Assembly (NCBI GenBank): GCA_032718475.1
Contig: JAUCBJ010000515.1
Location: 1-27,428 of the forward strand
DNA from: Nemertoderma westbladi
Taxonomy: Eukaryota; Xenacoelomorpha; Nemertodermatida; Nemertodermatidae
Direction: 5' to 3'
DNA: 27,428 nucleotides
Below the pieces are notes generated by a model. That model worked only from the letters and a program-made list of their open reading frames with translations, ran no database searches and was not told where the DNA came from. Both the position numbers and the translations under genes were made by a program. This document shows positions 9,075 to 17,269 of the stretch, one piece after another (the first letter of the stretch is position 1; every line of letters begins with the position of its first letter).

Positions 9075-10663
9075 CTCAAGAAACAGCTGTTACGGGAATT
9101 TCAATAGTCGACACGTCAACAAACTCAACAAACCACGACTTTGAAGAGGAAGAAATTACAGTTGAACTTCAACCTCAAGACATTTCATTTCGGAATGACG
9201 ATGTTGATCATGCAGACGCTACAAAACTGCAGGAGGATAATGACGTGTTTACCGTAGAACAGGCGGTAGATCAAATTGGTTTTGGTCTGTTCCAATTAAA
9301 AATCTCGGTTGTAGCTGGTTTAGCTTGGACTGCGGACGCGATGGAAATGATGATTCTGAGTATTTTGGCCCCGGAGTTGCTTTGTAGATGGCAGCTGACA
9401 CCGTGGAAGGAAGCTTGGATCACTACTGTTGTGTTCATTGGGATGATGTCATCTTCATCATTATGGGGATATGTTTGCGACAAAAGTGGTCGTCGTGTTG
9501 GACTTTTACTAAGTTCTTTAGTTACTTTCTACTTTGGATTTTTAAGTTCTTTTTCGCCAAGTTTCTCTTGGGTATTGCTGTTACGTGGTCTTGTAGGGTT
9601 CGGAATAGGTGGGGCCCCTCAAGCCGTAACACTTTACGCTGAATTCCTTCCGAAGAAATCCCGAGCTCGTTGCATTGTTGCCATCGAAGTCTTCTGGGCG
9701 ATAGGTGCGTGCCTCGCCACTGTAGTGGCGCTGTTAGTGATGCCAGAACTTGGATGGCAGTATTTGCTGGGAATCTGTTCAATACCTATTGGTTTATTCT
9801 CCATCTTGTGTTTATGGCTTCCGGAAAGCCCAAGGTTTGATATCCTATCCGGAAGAAGAGAACGAGCAATCGCTACACTCGAACGCATAGCTAAAGATAA
9901 CAGAAAGCCGATGCCACTTGGTACATTAGTGTACATCCCCGAGACAAGTAGAGGACGAATGTGGGATTTGTTTTCACAGGAATATCTGCGAACCTCGGTG
10001 CTGCTGTGCTTCATTTGGACAGCGTCGACATTTTGTTACTACGGGATCGTCCTTTTAACATCAGAACTTTTTCAGTTGGAAGAAAACAAATGCTTAACAG
10101 AAAGTAGCCTAGGAGGCCGAAATACGTTGTCATGTTATGCTGAGTGCCATTTACTGGACACGCGAGATTACATTGATATATTGTGGACATCCCTTGCAGA
10201 GTTTCCTGGGTTAATTTTAACTTTTCTGATAATTGAACCTATAGGACGGAAGCCAACTATCGCCACGGAGGTTGCACTATTTGGGGTGTTTGTGCTGTTT
10301 ATACTTATCTGCGCCCATCGCCCAGTGACTGTAGTGCTACTATTTTGTGCTCGGGCTTTGATATCCGGTAGTTTCCAAGCCGTCTATGTTTACACTCCCG
10401 AGGTTTACCCAACAACTATTCGAGGTCTCGCGGTCGGGTTGTGTTCGGGAGCTGGCCGATTGGGGGCGATCATCACTCCTTTTGTCGCCCAAGTTGCTTT
10501 GCAAAAGAGTATCTATTTAACCGTCGGAATATATGCTGGAGTGGCGTTCACGGCTGCTATAGCTGCTTGTTGTCTTCCGTTTGAAACAAAGGGAAGACAT
10601 ATGCCAGATGCCAGAGTAACAAAAACACCAGTCACAATACGAAATGATGATATCATTCTATAA
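9059..10663 (+). CDS. SVOP-like: SVOP-like MFS transporter (synaptic vesicle 2-related)
   Basis: A 534-residue, 12-TM major facilitator superfamily protein that closely follows the SVOP/SV2-related family in length and sequence. An acidic cytosolic N-terminus (1-75) precedes TM1. Signature segments are GLAWTADAMEMMILSILAPE (87-106), the loop 2-3 MFS motif GYVCDKSGRR (137-146), LRGLVGFGIGG (185 region), LYAEFLP, LPESPRF (254-260), TPEVYPTTIRG (446-456) and the final LPFETKGR (506-513). The 340-385 loop contains four cysteines and precedes TM8. Family members are membrane transporters of neural vesicles whose substrate is not settled. The ATG at 9059 (context GGAATGG) gives full family length. 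The coding region is uninterrupted by introns, unlike vertebrate SVOP. Two AATAAA signals follow at 10902 and 11088. Confidence 0.93.
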   Translation: MDVPVTQETAVTGISIVDTSTNSTNHDFEEEEITVELQPQDISFRNDDVDHADATKLQEDNDVFTVEQAVDQIGFGLFQLKISVVAGLAWTADAMEMMILSILAPELLCRWQLTPWKEAWITTVVFIGMMSSSSLWGYVCDKSGRRVGLLLSSLVTFYFGFLSSFSPSFSWVLLLRGLVGFGIGGAPQAVTLYAEFLPKKSRARCIVAIEVFWAIGACLATVVALLVMPELGWQYLLGICSIPIGLFSILCLWLPESPRFDILSGRRERAIATLERIAKDNRKPMPLGTLVYIPETSRGRMWDLFSQEYLRTSVLLCFIWTASTFCYYGIVLLTSELFQLEENKCLTESSLGGRNTLSCYAECHLLDTRDYIDILWTSLAEFPGLILTFLIIEPIGRKPTIATEVALFGVFVLFILICAHRPVTVVLLFCARALISGSFQAVYVYTPEVYPTTIRGLAVGLCSGAGRLGAIITPFVAQVALQKSIYLTVGIYAGVAFTAAIAACCLPFETKGRHMPDARVTKTPVTIRNDDIIL

Positions 10664-10901
10664 TAATGTGCTAACATCGAATATTATTATGTATTTATAT
10701 AGTCAGTCATCCACCCACATTTAATTTTAATGTCTACCCTTCTTACATTAACCTTAAACTAATCAATATCCCTTACACCCTTAATTACAGTATGTGTAAA
10801 TATTTAGCACCAATATCATTATGAACGTGATAAACTGAAACTGTTAGATATTCAGGATAATCCTATCATATTCATGTACCGATGCGAAAATAACAAGTGG
10901 A

Positions 10902-10907
10902 AATAAA
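10902..10907 (+). terminator. AATAAA polyadenylation signal
   Basis: Canonical AATAAA about 240 bp after the SVOP-like stop codon. A second copy lies at 11088-11093, followed by a GT/T-rich stretch (TCGTTGTGAGATATTTTTTC) that fits a downstream element, so either may be used. Confidence 0.45.
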
Positions 10908-11087
10908 TATCAACAGGCCTAGATGCATTATATTATTATTAATGCCACATATATACGTATAGCAATAATCAAACGTTCTTAAAATAGCTGTAAAGAAATC
11001 AAACATTATATATTTGTAATCAATTACTTTAACAATAATTTATCACTGTTTTTGTTTATACGAATCGGTTTCAATTCATCACTTTGT

Positions 11088-11093
11088 AATAAA
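11088..11093 (+). terminator. AATAAA polyadenylation signal (second)
   Basis: AATAAA with a G/T-rich downstream region. It is the better of the two candidate 3' ends of the SVOP-like gene. Confidence 0.45.
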
Positions 11094-12444
11094 ATCGTTG
11101 TGAGATATTTTTTCCCCTGTCGTAAGTTGTCATCATTTCTCCTTTAATTGTTTTAAATGTTCTGCTGTAAATATGTTTCGTTTATTTATTATAATGTATG
11201 AAAAATTGTTTGGTGTTTCTTATCTTTTTACATTTTTCTGATTTTGTATTTTCAATATTAAATATATTTTAATAGCGTGTGAAATTTAAAATATTTTTCG
11301 ATTTCAAATCATACGGAATTAATGTTCGGTGTTTAACTCTGACTCTTAGATTGAAAATGAACAATAATAATTACAACAATAGTCTTCAGCGCTTCCAGTG
11401 GTTACTTTTCTCCACTTTTTTGGGGGGCCTTTTTCTCGGGTTTCTCCCTTTTTTCTAATTAAATCTCCTTCAGCCACTTTCGACCGGGTCTATTATTATG
11501 CTATTAAATGGTTTAGTCCGCGGAACTTCTGAATGTAGACATTCCAACATTACAGTGCTTTTATTGCTGTAATGTGTAATGCCACTTGCTAATTGCTTGC
11601 AGTACATCTTTGTGGCTCTGCCAATGGTATGATAGTTGCAAAGGCATCACAGCAAACCTCTCTGCGTCTCGGGTCAACTTTGTGTCTGAATTTTATGGTA
11701 CCTTTTCAGCCTTTTTTCAGGAATAATGTGGTTCCTTTTTCGCAAAATTTGCTGGTGGGTGTCCTGCGTGTTGAAACATCATATTAATCGGTGTACGTGG
11801 AGCGAGCCACAAAGTTAGCGCGTTGTGTATAGAAGTACACCTGTTACAACCGCAGTCTTCCTGTCGGTTTGTCTGTCTAATATATTTGAATGTTAATTTA
11901 AAATCAACTCTCGGTTTTCTGTAACTAAATCTTGGTTGAATTGATTATGAAAAGTTTAGAAACTTTACAAACGGACAGATATTCAGTTACTCCGTCGGCC
12001 GTCATTCTGATGGTTCTAAAATCGAACAACCGCTGTAAATGAGGTTTGTAACTCAGTGTAAACCCCAATAAAGGGGTCAGAGACCCACACCTTCAGCATC
12101 GAACTCTAGGGGAGTTCAATATTTAAAATATAAAAGGATAAAGACTAAATAAGGAACTTGGTGCATACGGCCATACGGGTTTATAATGTTCTCCTAAAAA
12201 ACTATAGTTACATTTCAACCTTACTTAAGATTCAGATGTGTGTCACGCGAAAATTACGCGTCACCTTCCCACGCCCACACAACTAAAACAAATCCGTTTA
12301 ATCATTAATACTGTAATTAATAATAAATATAAACAACACGTCTTTTTTATATGAATGAATTTGTTTTATTACATTAATAAATTTTTATCAGGCCCATGTG
12401 AAGTATACCAGACTTTCTGCCGTTATATTTCACTTTGCAGTTAC

Positions 12445-12637
12445 CGCCATGAGAAGAATACCAGGTTTTCACCAAAAACACAGGTTACAGAAGGGCTGAA
12501 TCTAACCAAAACAGTAAACAAGTTAGTATGTACTGTACAGGTCATAAGACAGAAATAAGTGTTATAAAACACTTCATATATAAAATTCCTATTAAAAAGT
12601 CGACTTAAAGTTAAATCCTGGTATTCTTCACATGGCG
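12445..12637. repeat. Small inverted-repeat (MITE-like) unit
   Basis: CGCCATGAGAAGAATACCAGG at 12445-12465 is repeated in inverted orientation at 12617-12637 with one mismatch, around 151 bp of AT-rich DNA. A third related stretch (CCATGTGAAGTATACCAG) precedes it near 12393. No ORF is inside. A short non-autonomous element or its remains is the simplest reading. Confidence 0.45.
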
Positions 12638-12918
12638 TTTAATCATGTCATTTCAGGTTACATTAATTTAACTCCATATTGAATTTAATTAATTAAGAAT
12701 GAATGAATTAAAAACTTATGTTAAATTAATGAATTAAAAACTGAATTAAGATAATGTTATTCTAGGACATCTTCTTATCTGGACTTCATTGTACAAATTC
12801 AGCCAATCGAAATTCAATACAGAGATAACTCTGGCCAATAAAATGGGGTTAAATGTTAAAAGGCAGAATGTAGATTGGAAGTTATTATAAATATAATGAA
12901 TTCCACGTTCAGAGAGAA

Positions 12919-12990
12919 TTTATGTTTGGCGGTTATACTTATGGACGCTTCTCTTTATGTTTGGCGGTTATACTTATGGACGCTTCTCTT
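12919..12990 (+). repeat. 35-bp tandem duplication
   Basis: TATGTTTGGCGGTTATACTT and the following 15 bases occur twice, starting at 12921 and 12956, identical by eye, with the beginning of a third copy. It lies 500 bp upstream of the receptor start. A regulatory role is unproven. Confidence 0.85.
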
Positions 12991-13467
12991 TATGTTGAAT
13001 ATTTACTGAGTCTTTAACCTTGGGAGAGAGGCTCCCGCGCTTCCTTACAGGGAACAACCAAGAGAGAGGGGCCTTCGTTTTGATTCCGGTGTTTCAGTTT
13101 CATCCGCCAACGTTACAATATGTGGCCTGTGAGCTTGCATGCTGTAGGCCTGCCTACATGGCTGACAATATGTAAGGCAGTACCAACCAACTACCAAGCC
13201 ACTAACGCAAATGCCAGGTATTCTAAACGTCAAAATAATATAACCTATGAACACTTTGTAACGGCGCCGCCAAACTGAAAGTACATTAAGTTCAGGCGCT
13301 GTATCCAATCTGCGCATCCACACTGGACAATAAACACCCAGAAAACTGAAAGCATTTAGTCCTATTCTCTTTTCTTAACTAAAATATACAATTAATTCAT
13401 TATTTATAATTCTCTATACGTTTATTTATTTTACTTAACTCTATAAAATGATTTAGCACCGAGCGCT

Positions 13468-15315
13468 ATGGCTCAAATTCGATGGATTGTAGAACTTATA
13501 ATATTTAGTCTAATAAGTACCTTATATTCGCCAATAGTTTCCCAAATAGAACTTGACGTAACAAGACGTGATTATGGTACTGACTACGGTATTGGACATT
13601 TTGTTTATCGTAAAACAAACCCCGTTTCTATCAACCATAATAGCGCCTGGTCTCTATGTGAAGGACAACCAGAATCATCCTGCAAAGGTAGATGTGGAAA
13701 CAATTATTGTAACCAATCAAATGTCCCTATTGTACCTTATTGCTACTGCACCCCAGATTGTAAGTCTTACGGTTCGTGTTGCTATGACTACGTAACCGAG
13801 TGCGAATCCAACATAATGAATATATTGGAATATTTACAACAACCTAGAAAATCTGTTTGTTTACCTGTATCCAATGGCAACGCGACTTGGGGTTGGTGGT
13901 TCGTCGCCAGTTGTCCCGCACAGAGCGATGAATCGATAAGGATAGAATGCAGAGAAAACGACGTAACGACGAGGTATCTTTCGACAGCAACGGGTATCCT
14001 ATACGCGAACTTACATTGCGCCATGTGTAACGGGGAGAAGGAATCCGATCTGGAAATATTGTCTACCGAGTTAGTGTGCAACCTATCGGAAGGACGAGGA
14101 GATGAGTCTACTCGGAGGTGCAATGACGTCATCAGTTATTCCGATATCGGAGAGGTAGTTGCGCACAATTGTATACTTGGTGCCGAGCGTTGCTTAGAAA
14201 CAACCGGCTTCATTAATATTTGCGATATTTATTACATGCCGGTAGCGATAGACGGGAAACTCTATGACAACCCCCACTGCTACTTGTGTTCCGGGAAGAA
14301 AAAGCGAGCCGAACTTGTGGAATGTTTAGCAGATATGTTGGTAACTGTCGATGTAGGTAATTGCGGTTCGAAAGATGAACTGATTATTCAGCCAACTATA
14401 TTTTATATTGGCGAAATATTTGATTCAAATACCGATAACCGTTTGGACTCAAAGACAAATTTTTCATCAAACATTCCGGAAATACTACTTAACAAAATCA
14501 TCGTGGAATATGTTACCTACATAACTATTTCTGTGTCCATCGCGTGTCTCATAATGACTCTAATAACATTTAAAATGTTCCCGTCTCTTGTAACCCAAAC
14601 AACCCGTCTGATTATCAATCTTGTTGTCGCTTTATTGCTCGGCCAAATATTAACCATTGTATCACTCCTTGTTCCAAGTTACCCAATTAGTTGTCAGCTT
14701 GTCGCTATTCTAGAACATTATTTGTGGCTTTCCGTGTTCAGCTGGATGGCAACTGTTGCTATAGATACAATGAGTACCATAGTGGTCAAACAAACATCGA
14801 AAGCGGCGACCCGTAAAGGAACGCGAAACGCATTAATACAAAAAAGCGTGTGTGTGTGGCTGTTACCAGCGCTGTTTGTTGTACCGGGTGTTGTGCTCAG
14901 CAATGGACCTTGGGATTGGGCCGCCGCTTTCCAGTACGACTTAAACCTCTGTTGGTTAGGTAAATCCACTTTACTTTATTTCCTTTACATCCCTTTCGTT
15001 CTAGCAATGCTCATAATTGTTTTTTGTCTGATCTTGATTGTCCGTGAAATTTTAATAACGACTGCGGCCACGAAAAACGTTTCCAAAATAACTAATAAAG
15101 ACAGGATATATATTGTTCTGAAACTTTCCGTTATGGTTGGACTCACTTGGGTTTTAAGTATACTTGCGCCGTTTATTGATGGAGCTGGACCTATTCTATC
15201 TGTAGCGGCCAATGGGTTACAAGGATTATATATTTTTCTCGTATTCGTGGCGACCAAAAAACCACGTAGACTGTGGGCGGAGAAGCTACGTTTATGGGCC
15301 ACTTTGAAGAAATAA
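13468..15315 (+). CDS. Somatomedin-B domain 7TM receptor (adhesion/secretin-like GPCR)
   Basis: A 615-residue receptor in one uninterrupted frame. Residues 1-25 form a signal peptide. Residues 64-112 are a somatomedin-B domain with the right cysteine ladder (C64, C72, C76, C81, C92, C94, C98, CC104-105, C112; core YGSCCYDY). A second Cys-rich ectodomain (131-300) holds two related CxxC segments (HCAMCNG at 183, HCYLCSG at 270). The seven helices lie roughly at 346-369, 379-401, 411-440, 458-478, 500-526, 547-570 and 575-597. They show the class-B/adhesion pattern, including CWL in extracellular loop 2 (495), GLTWVLSI in TM6 and NGLQGLYIFLVF in TM7. No GPS/GAIN cleavage motif (HLT/HLS) is visible, so it resembles methuselah-like and other GAIN-less receptors. 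The ligand is unknown. The ATG at 13468 starts directly at the signal peptide. Confidence 0.9.
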   Translation: MAQIRWIVELIIFSLISTLYSPIVSQIELDVTRRDYGTDYGIGHFVYRKTNPVSINHNSAWSLCEGQPESSCKGRCGNNYCNQSNVPIVPYCYCTPDCKSYGSCCYDYVTECESNIMNILEYLQQPRKSVCLPVSNGNATWGWWFVASCPAQSDESIRIECRENDVTTRYLSTATGILYANLHCAMCNGEKESDLEILSTELVCNLSEGRGDESTRRCNDVISYSDIGEVVAHNCILGAERCLETTGFINICDIYYMPVAIDGKLYDNPHCYLCSGKKKRAELVECLADMLVTVDVGNCGSKDELIIQPTIFYIGEIFDSNTDNRLDSKTNFSSNIPEILLNKIIVEYVTYITISVSIACLIMTLITFKMFPSLVTQTTRLIINLVVALLLGQILTIVSLLVPSYPISCQLVAILEHYLWLSVFSWMATVAIDTMSTIVVKQTSKAATRKGTRNALIQKSVCVWLLPALFVVPGVVLSNGPWDWAAAFQYDLNLCWLGKSTLLYFLYIPFVLAMLIIVFCLILIVREILITTAATKNVSKITNKDRIYIVLKLSVMVGLTWVLSILAPFIDGAGPILSVAANGLQGLYIFLVFVATKKPRRLWAEKLRLWATLKK

Positions 15316-15668
15316 CCGCCAACTGTTAAATCAACTTTACCCTGTTTGTTGTTAAATTCATACAATTCGTTCAATGGAGGTACCAATGTGTCTAATTGAA
15401 TGGCATCGACCTACGTTAATAAATGTCGGATAGTCTACCTACAGTACATAACTTCCAAATGGAAGGGCAATGTGATGAAAGTACGGTATGATACGTACAT
15501 CCAAGCCCTGCGTTATCCCGCCGGTTACTGTTTAATGTAGTTAATGGTGAATGTTATATTATATACACTATATAGGCCACGTATAGGCCTATCATATACA
15601 GTAATATTATGTTTTATGTGTTATGTATTGATTGGTATTTATTATATTTCTAACGGTTATTGCATGAA
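15316..15668. other. Receptor 3' UTR and spacer
   Basis: No gene is visible. AATAAA at 15418-15423, about 100 bp after the receptor stop, is the likely polyadenylation signal. The stretch ends at the putative outer edge of the BEL LTR. Confidence 0.5.
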
Positions 15669-15788
15669 TGTTGTGACGGGATCAGTGGGATCCCGACCGG
15701 GTTTGTAGACTACGCGTCACCGTTTGGTTGTGAAATAAAGTTTGTTGTTATTATCGTCTTGATGTTCGTATTGATAATTGAATAAACA

Positions 15789-15960
15789 CGGTAATAGGAT
15801 AATATAACAGCACAGTTGATAGATTGACGGAATAACCGTGTACCGGTAATAGGATAATATATGTGATGTGTGGTGACGGTGACGGTGAAAAACATCACCG
15901 GTCTGCACTGAACTGAATGACTGAGTAAACTGATTAACTGACCGGTAATAGGATAATATA
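15789..15960 (+). repeat. Three direct copies of CGGTAATAGGATAATATA
   Basis: The 18-mer occurs at 15789-15806, 15844-15861 and 15943-15960, identical by eye, with spacings of 55 and 99 bp. The first and second copies are joined by related ACCGTG/CACGGT sequences. It lies near the outer edge of the putative LTR. Confidence 0.85.
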
Positions 15961-16063
15961 TGTATTCATTCCTACATTACTTTGGCCTTTGTCCAGTGGA
16001 TACTTTTCCCCGCTCCCATTGGTTGATGACCTACTTCACGCCTCTCACCTCTGTGGGAGTGCT

Positions 16064-16082
16064 CCCCCCCCCCCCCCCCCCC
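16064..16082 (+). repeat. C19 homopolymer
   Basis: Nineteen consecutive C in the putative LTR; a longer C21 tract follows at 16623-16643. Length is prone to sequencing and assembly error. Confidence 0.85.
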
Positions 16083-16173
16083 GCTGTTGGTTATCTGCCC
16101 TCTCGAGGTGGTTTGACCTCTAACCTCCCTTTGTGTGGGTTTTGGGGTGTATGTTATCCCCGTTATTGGGTGT

Positions 16174-16493
16174 GATACGAGATTGGTTGTTATCAATCTC
16201 GTATCTCCAATATTGCTGAAAAAGGCGCCACTTCCCAACTTTATGGGGGTAATGAGGCGGAATTGAATCCGCTCACACTCCCCCCCATGCTATCTTCCCG
16301 GTGAGAAGATAGCATCACCTTTGAGTGCGCTTCAATTCCGCTGGAACCCGATCTACTATCGGGTGTGGGGTGGAGTTATTTTACTTGGAGTCGGCTTTCC
16401 AGGCCGCTCCCTCTGGGTATGATATTACTACCCCCTCTTGGTGCAACTCCAACCTATGTTGCACCAAGACATCTGGTGTCTCGGTTCGAGACA
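16174..16493. repeat. Cluster of five perfect stem-loops
   Basis: Perfect inverted repeats follow one another: 16174-16185/16194-16205 (12 bp, GATACGAGATTG); 16257-16267/16331-16341 (11 bp) enclosing 16287-16297/16305-16315 (11 bp, ATGCTATCTTC); 16346-16352/16358-16364 (7 bp); 16436-16447/16458-16469 (12 bp, TCTTGGTGCAAC); and 16477-16483/16487-16493 (7 bp). Loops are 3 to 10 nt except for the nested pair. The stems are unrelated in sequence, so this is not a simple repeat. It may be structured RNA in the element's transcript or a DNA-level structure. Confidence 0.8.
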
Positions 16494-16622
16494 ACTGTGG
16501 ACTCCTCTCTCACAATTTTAAATCTCCACTCCACTCTAAACTGACTCTAACTTCTCTCTACTTTCACTCTAACTCCACTCCACTTTCGGACCTCTTTGTC
16601 CCCCACTCTGCCTCTTACTCCT

Positions 16623-16643
16623 CCCCCCCCCCCCCCCCCCCCC
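16623..16643 (+). repeat. C21 homopolymer
   Basis: Twenty-one C within a long pyrimidine-rich stretch (about 16500-16790), which is purine-rich on the element strand. Confidence 0.85.
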
Positions 16644-17021
16644 ACATTTGAATCGCACCCGTACTCTCTTCACACGCCTGAACACCACCTCTCACTATCT
16701 CCCCTGCGTTCTATACTCAACCCTTACTCGTTCCGCTCCACTTACTCCTGACGAACCTCACCCTCCCCTTTCGCGCCGTCGCACTCAAGAAGTGTGAGTC
16801 GTCTAGTGTCTCGTCCTGTCACAGTCAATTGGTCCCCAGTCCCAGTAGCTAGTTGGAAAAAGGTTGCATGACTATACTACTTACTTTGATTATATTGGAT
16901 ATTGATTATATGATTATATTCTATTGATTATTACATACGTACATACTAATTGCACTTTTATTAAATTTGCACTTATGAGTTCGTATTACTTCGCATGTGG
17001 TGCCTTCCAGGCATCCCCACA

Positions 17022-17032
17022 TCTCCCCCTCC
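17022..17032 (-). other. BEL polypurine tract
   Basis: The element strand reads GGAGGGGGAGA immediately before the LTR start TGTGGGG. This is the expected plus-strand primer position for reverse transcription. Confidence 0.55.
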
Positions 17033-17269
17033 AAGTTCTAGTTCGCTCCTCCTGTCTTTGGGAACCATCTCAGTTCCTTCCCTTTGTCGTCATCCTGTCT
17101 CGGTCGCTTCCTGGTTGTTGCCGCTCCCTTGTTCTTGTCCTCCTTAATGTTCCTCATCCTTGCCGTTACTTCCCTACTGATTCCCGTTGTCGATTCCTTG
17201 GGCGCTGGTGTTATTAGCTCCCGGTATCGCTTCGCAGGTGGCCCCTCCGAATGCCCCTGCCGCTTCCCC
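17033..17269 (-). other. Short untranslated stretch between exonuclease ORF and polypurine tract
   Basis: No further gene. Opposite-strand frames here are antisense low-complexity reads. Confidence 0.5.

Larger units (their letters stand above)
11094..13467. other. Gene-poor spacer between transporter and receptor
   Basis: AT-rich with no supported gene. It contains an 11-bp inverted repeat CTTTGTGGCTC (11608-11618 against 11804-11814) around a 185-bp core, stem-loops at 12063-12117, a 21-bp inverted repeat (12445-12465 against 12617-12637) and a 35-bp tandem duplication at 12919-12990. Short frames at 11593, 12355 and 13045 show no family signals. Confidence 0.5.
15669..17021 (-). repeat. 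Putative BEL 3' LTR (limits tentative)
   Basis: On the element strand the block begins TGTGGGGATGCC directly after a purine tract (GGAGGGGGAGA, 17022-17032) and ends ...GTCACAACA at 15669, giving TGT...ACA termini. The polypurine junction at 17021 is the stronger boundary. The far end could be nearer, and 1.35 kb is long for a BEL LTR. Inside are an AT-rich U3-like part (16850-16990), a purine-rich stretch (16500-16790), a stem-loop cluster (16174-16493), two C tracts, and three copies of an 18-bp repeat. On the opposite strand AATAAA sites occur at about 15734 and 15781, so a separate small + strand LTR at the left edge cannot be excluded. Confidence 0.4.

Noticed and set aside
13441-13449. 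CTATAAAAT as TATA box of the receptor gene
   Set aside because: It lies only 19-27 bp before the ATG, which would put the start site at or after the start codon.
16325-16651. 108-codon + strand ORF in the BEL 3' region
   Set aside because: It spans the stem-loop cluster and ends in a C tract; the content is Ser/Thr/Pro low complexity with no signal or domain.
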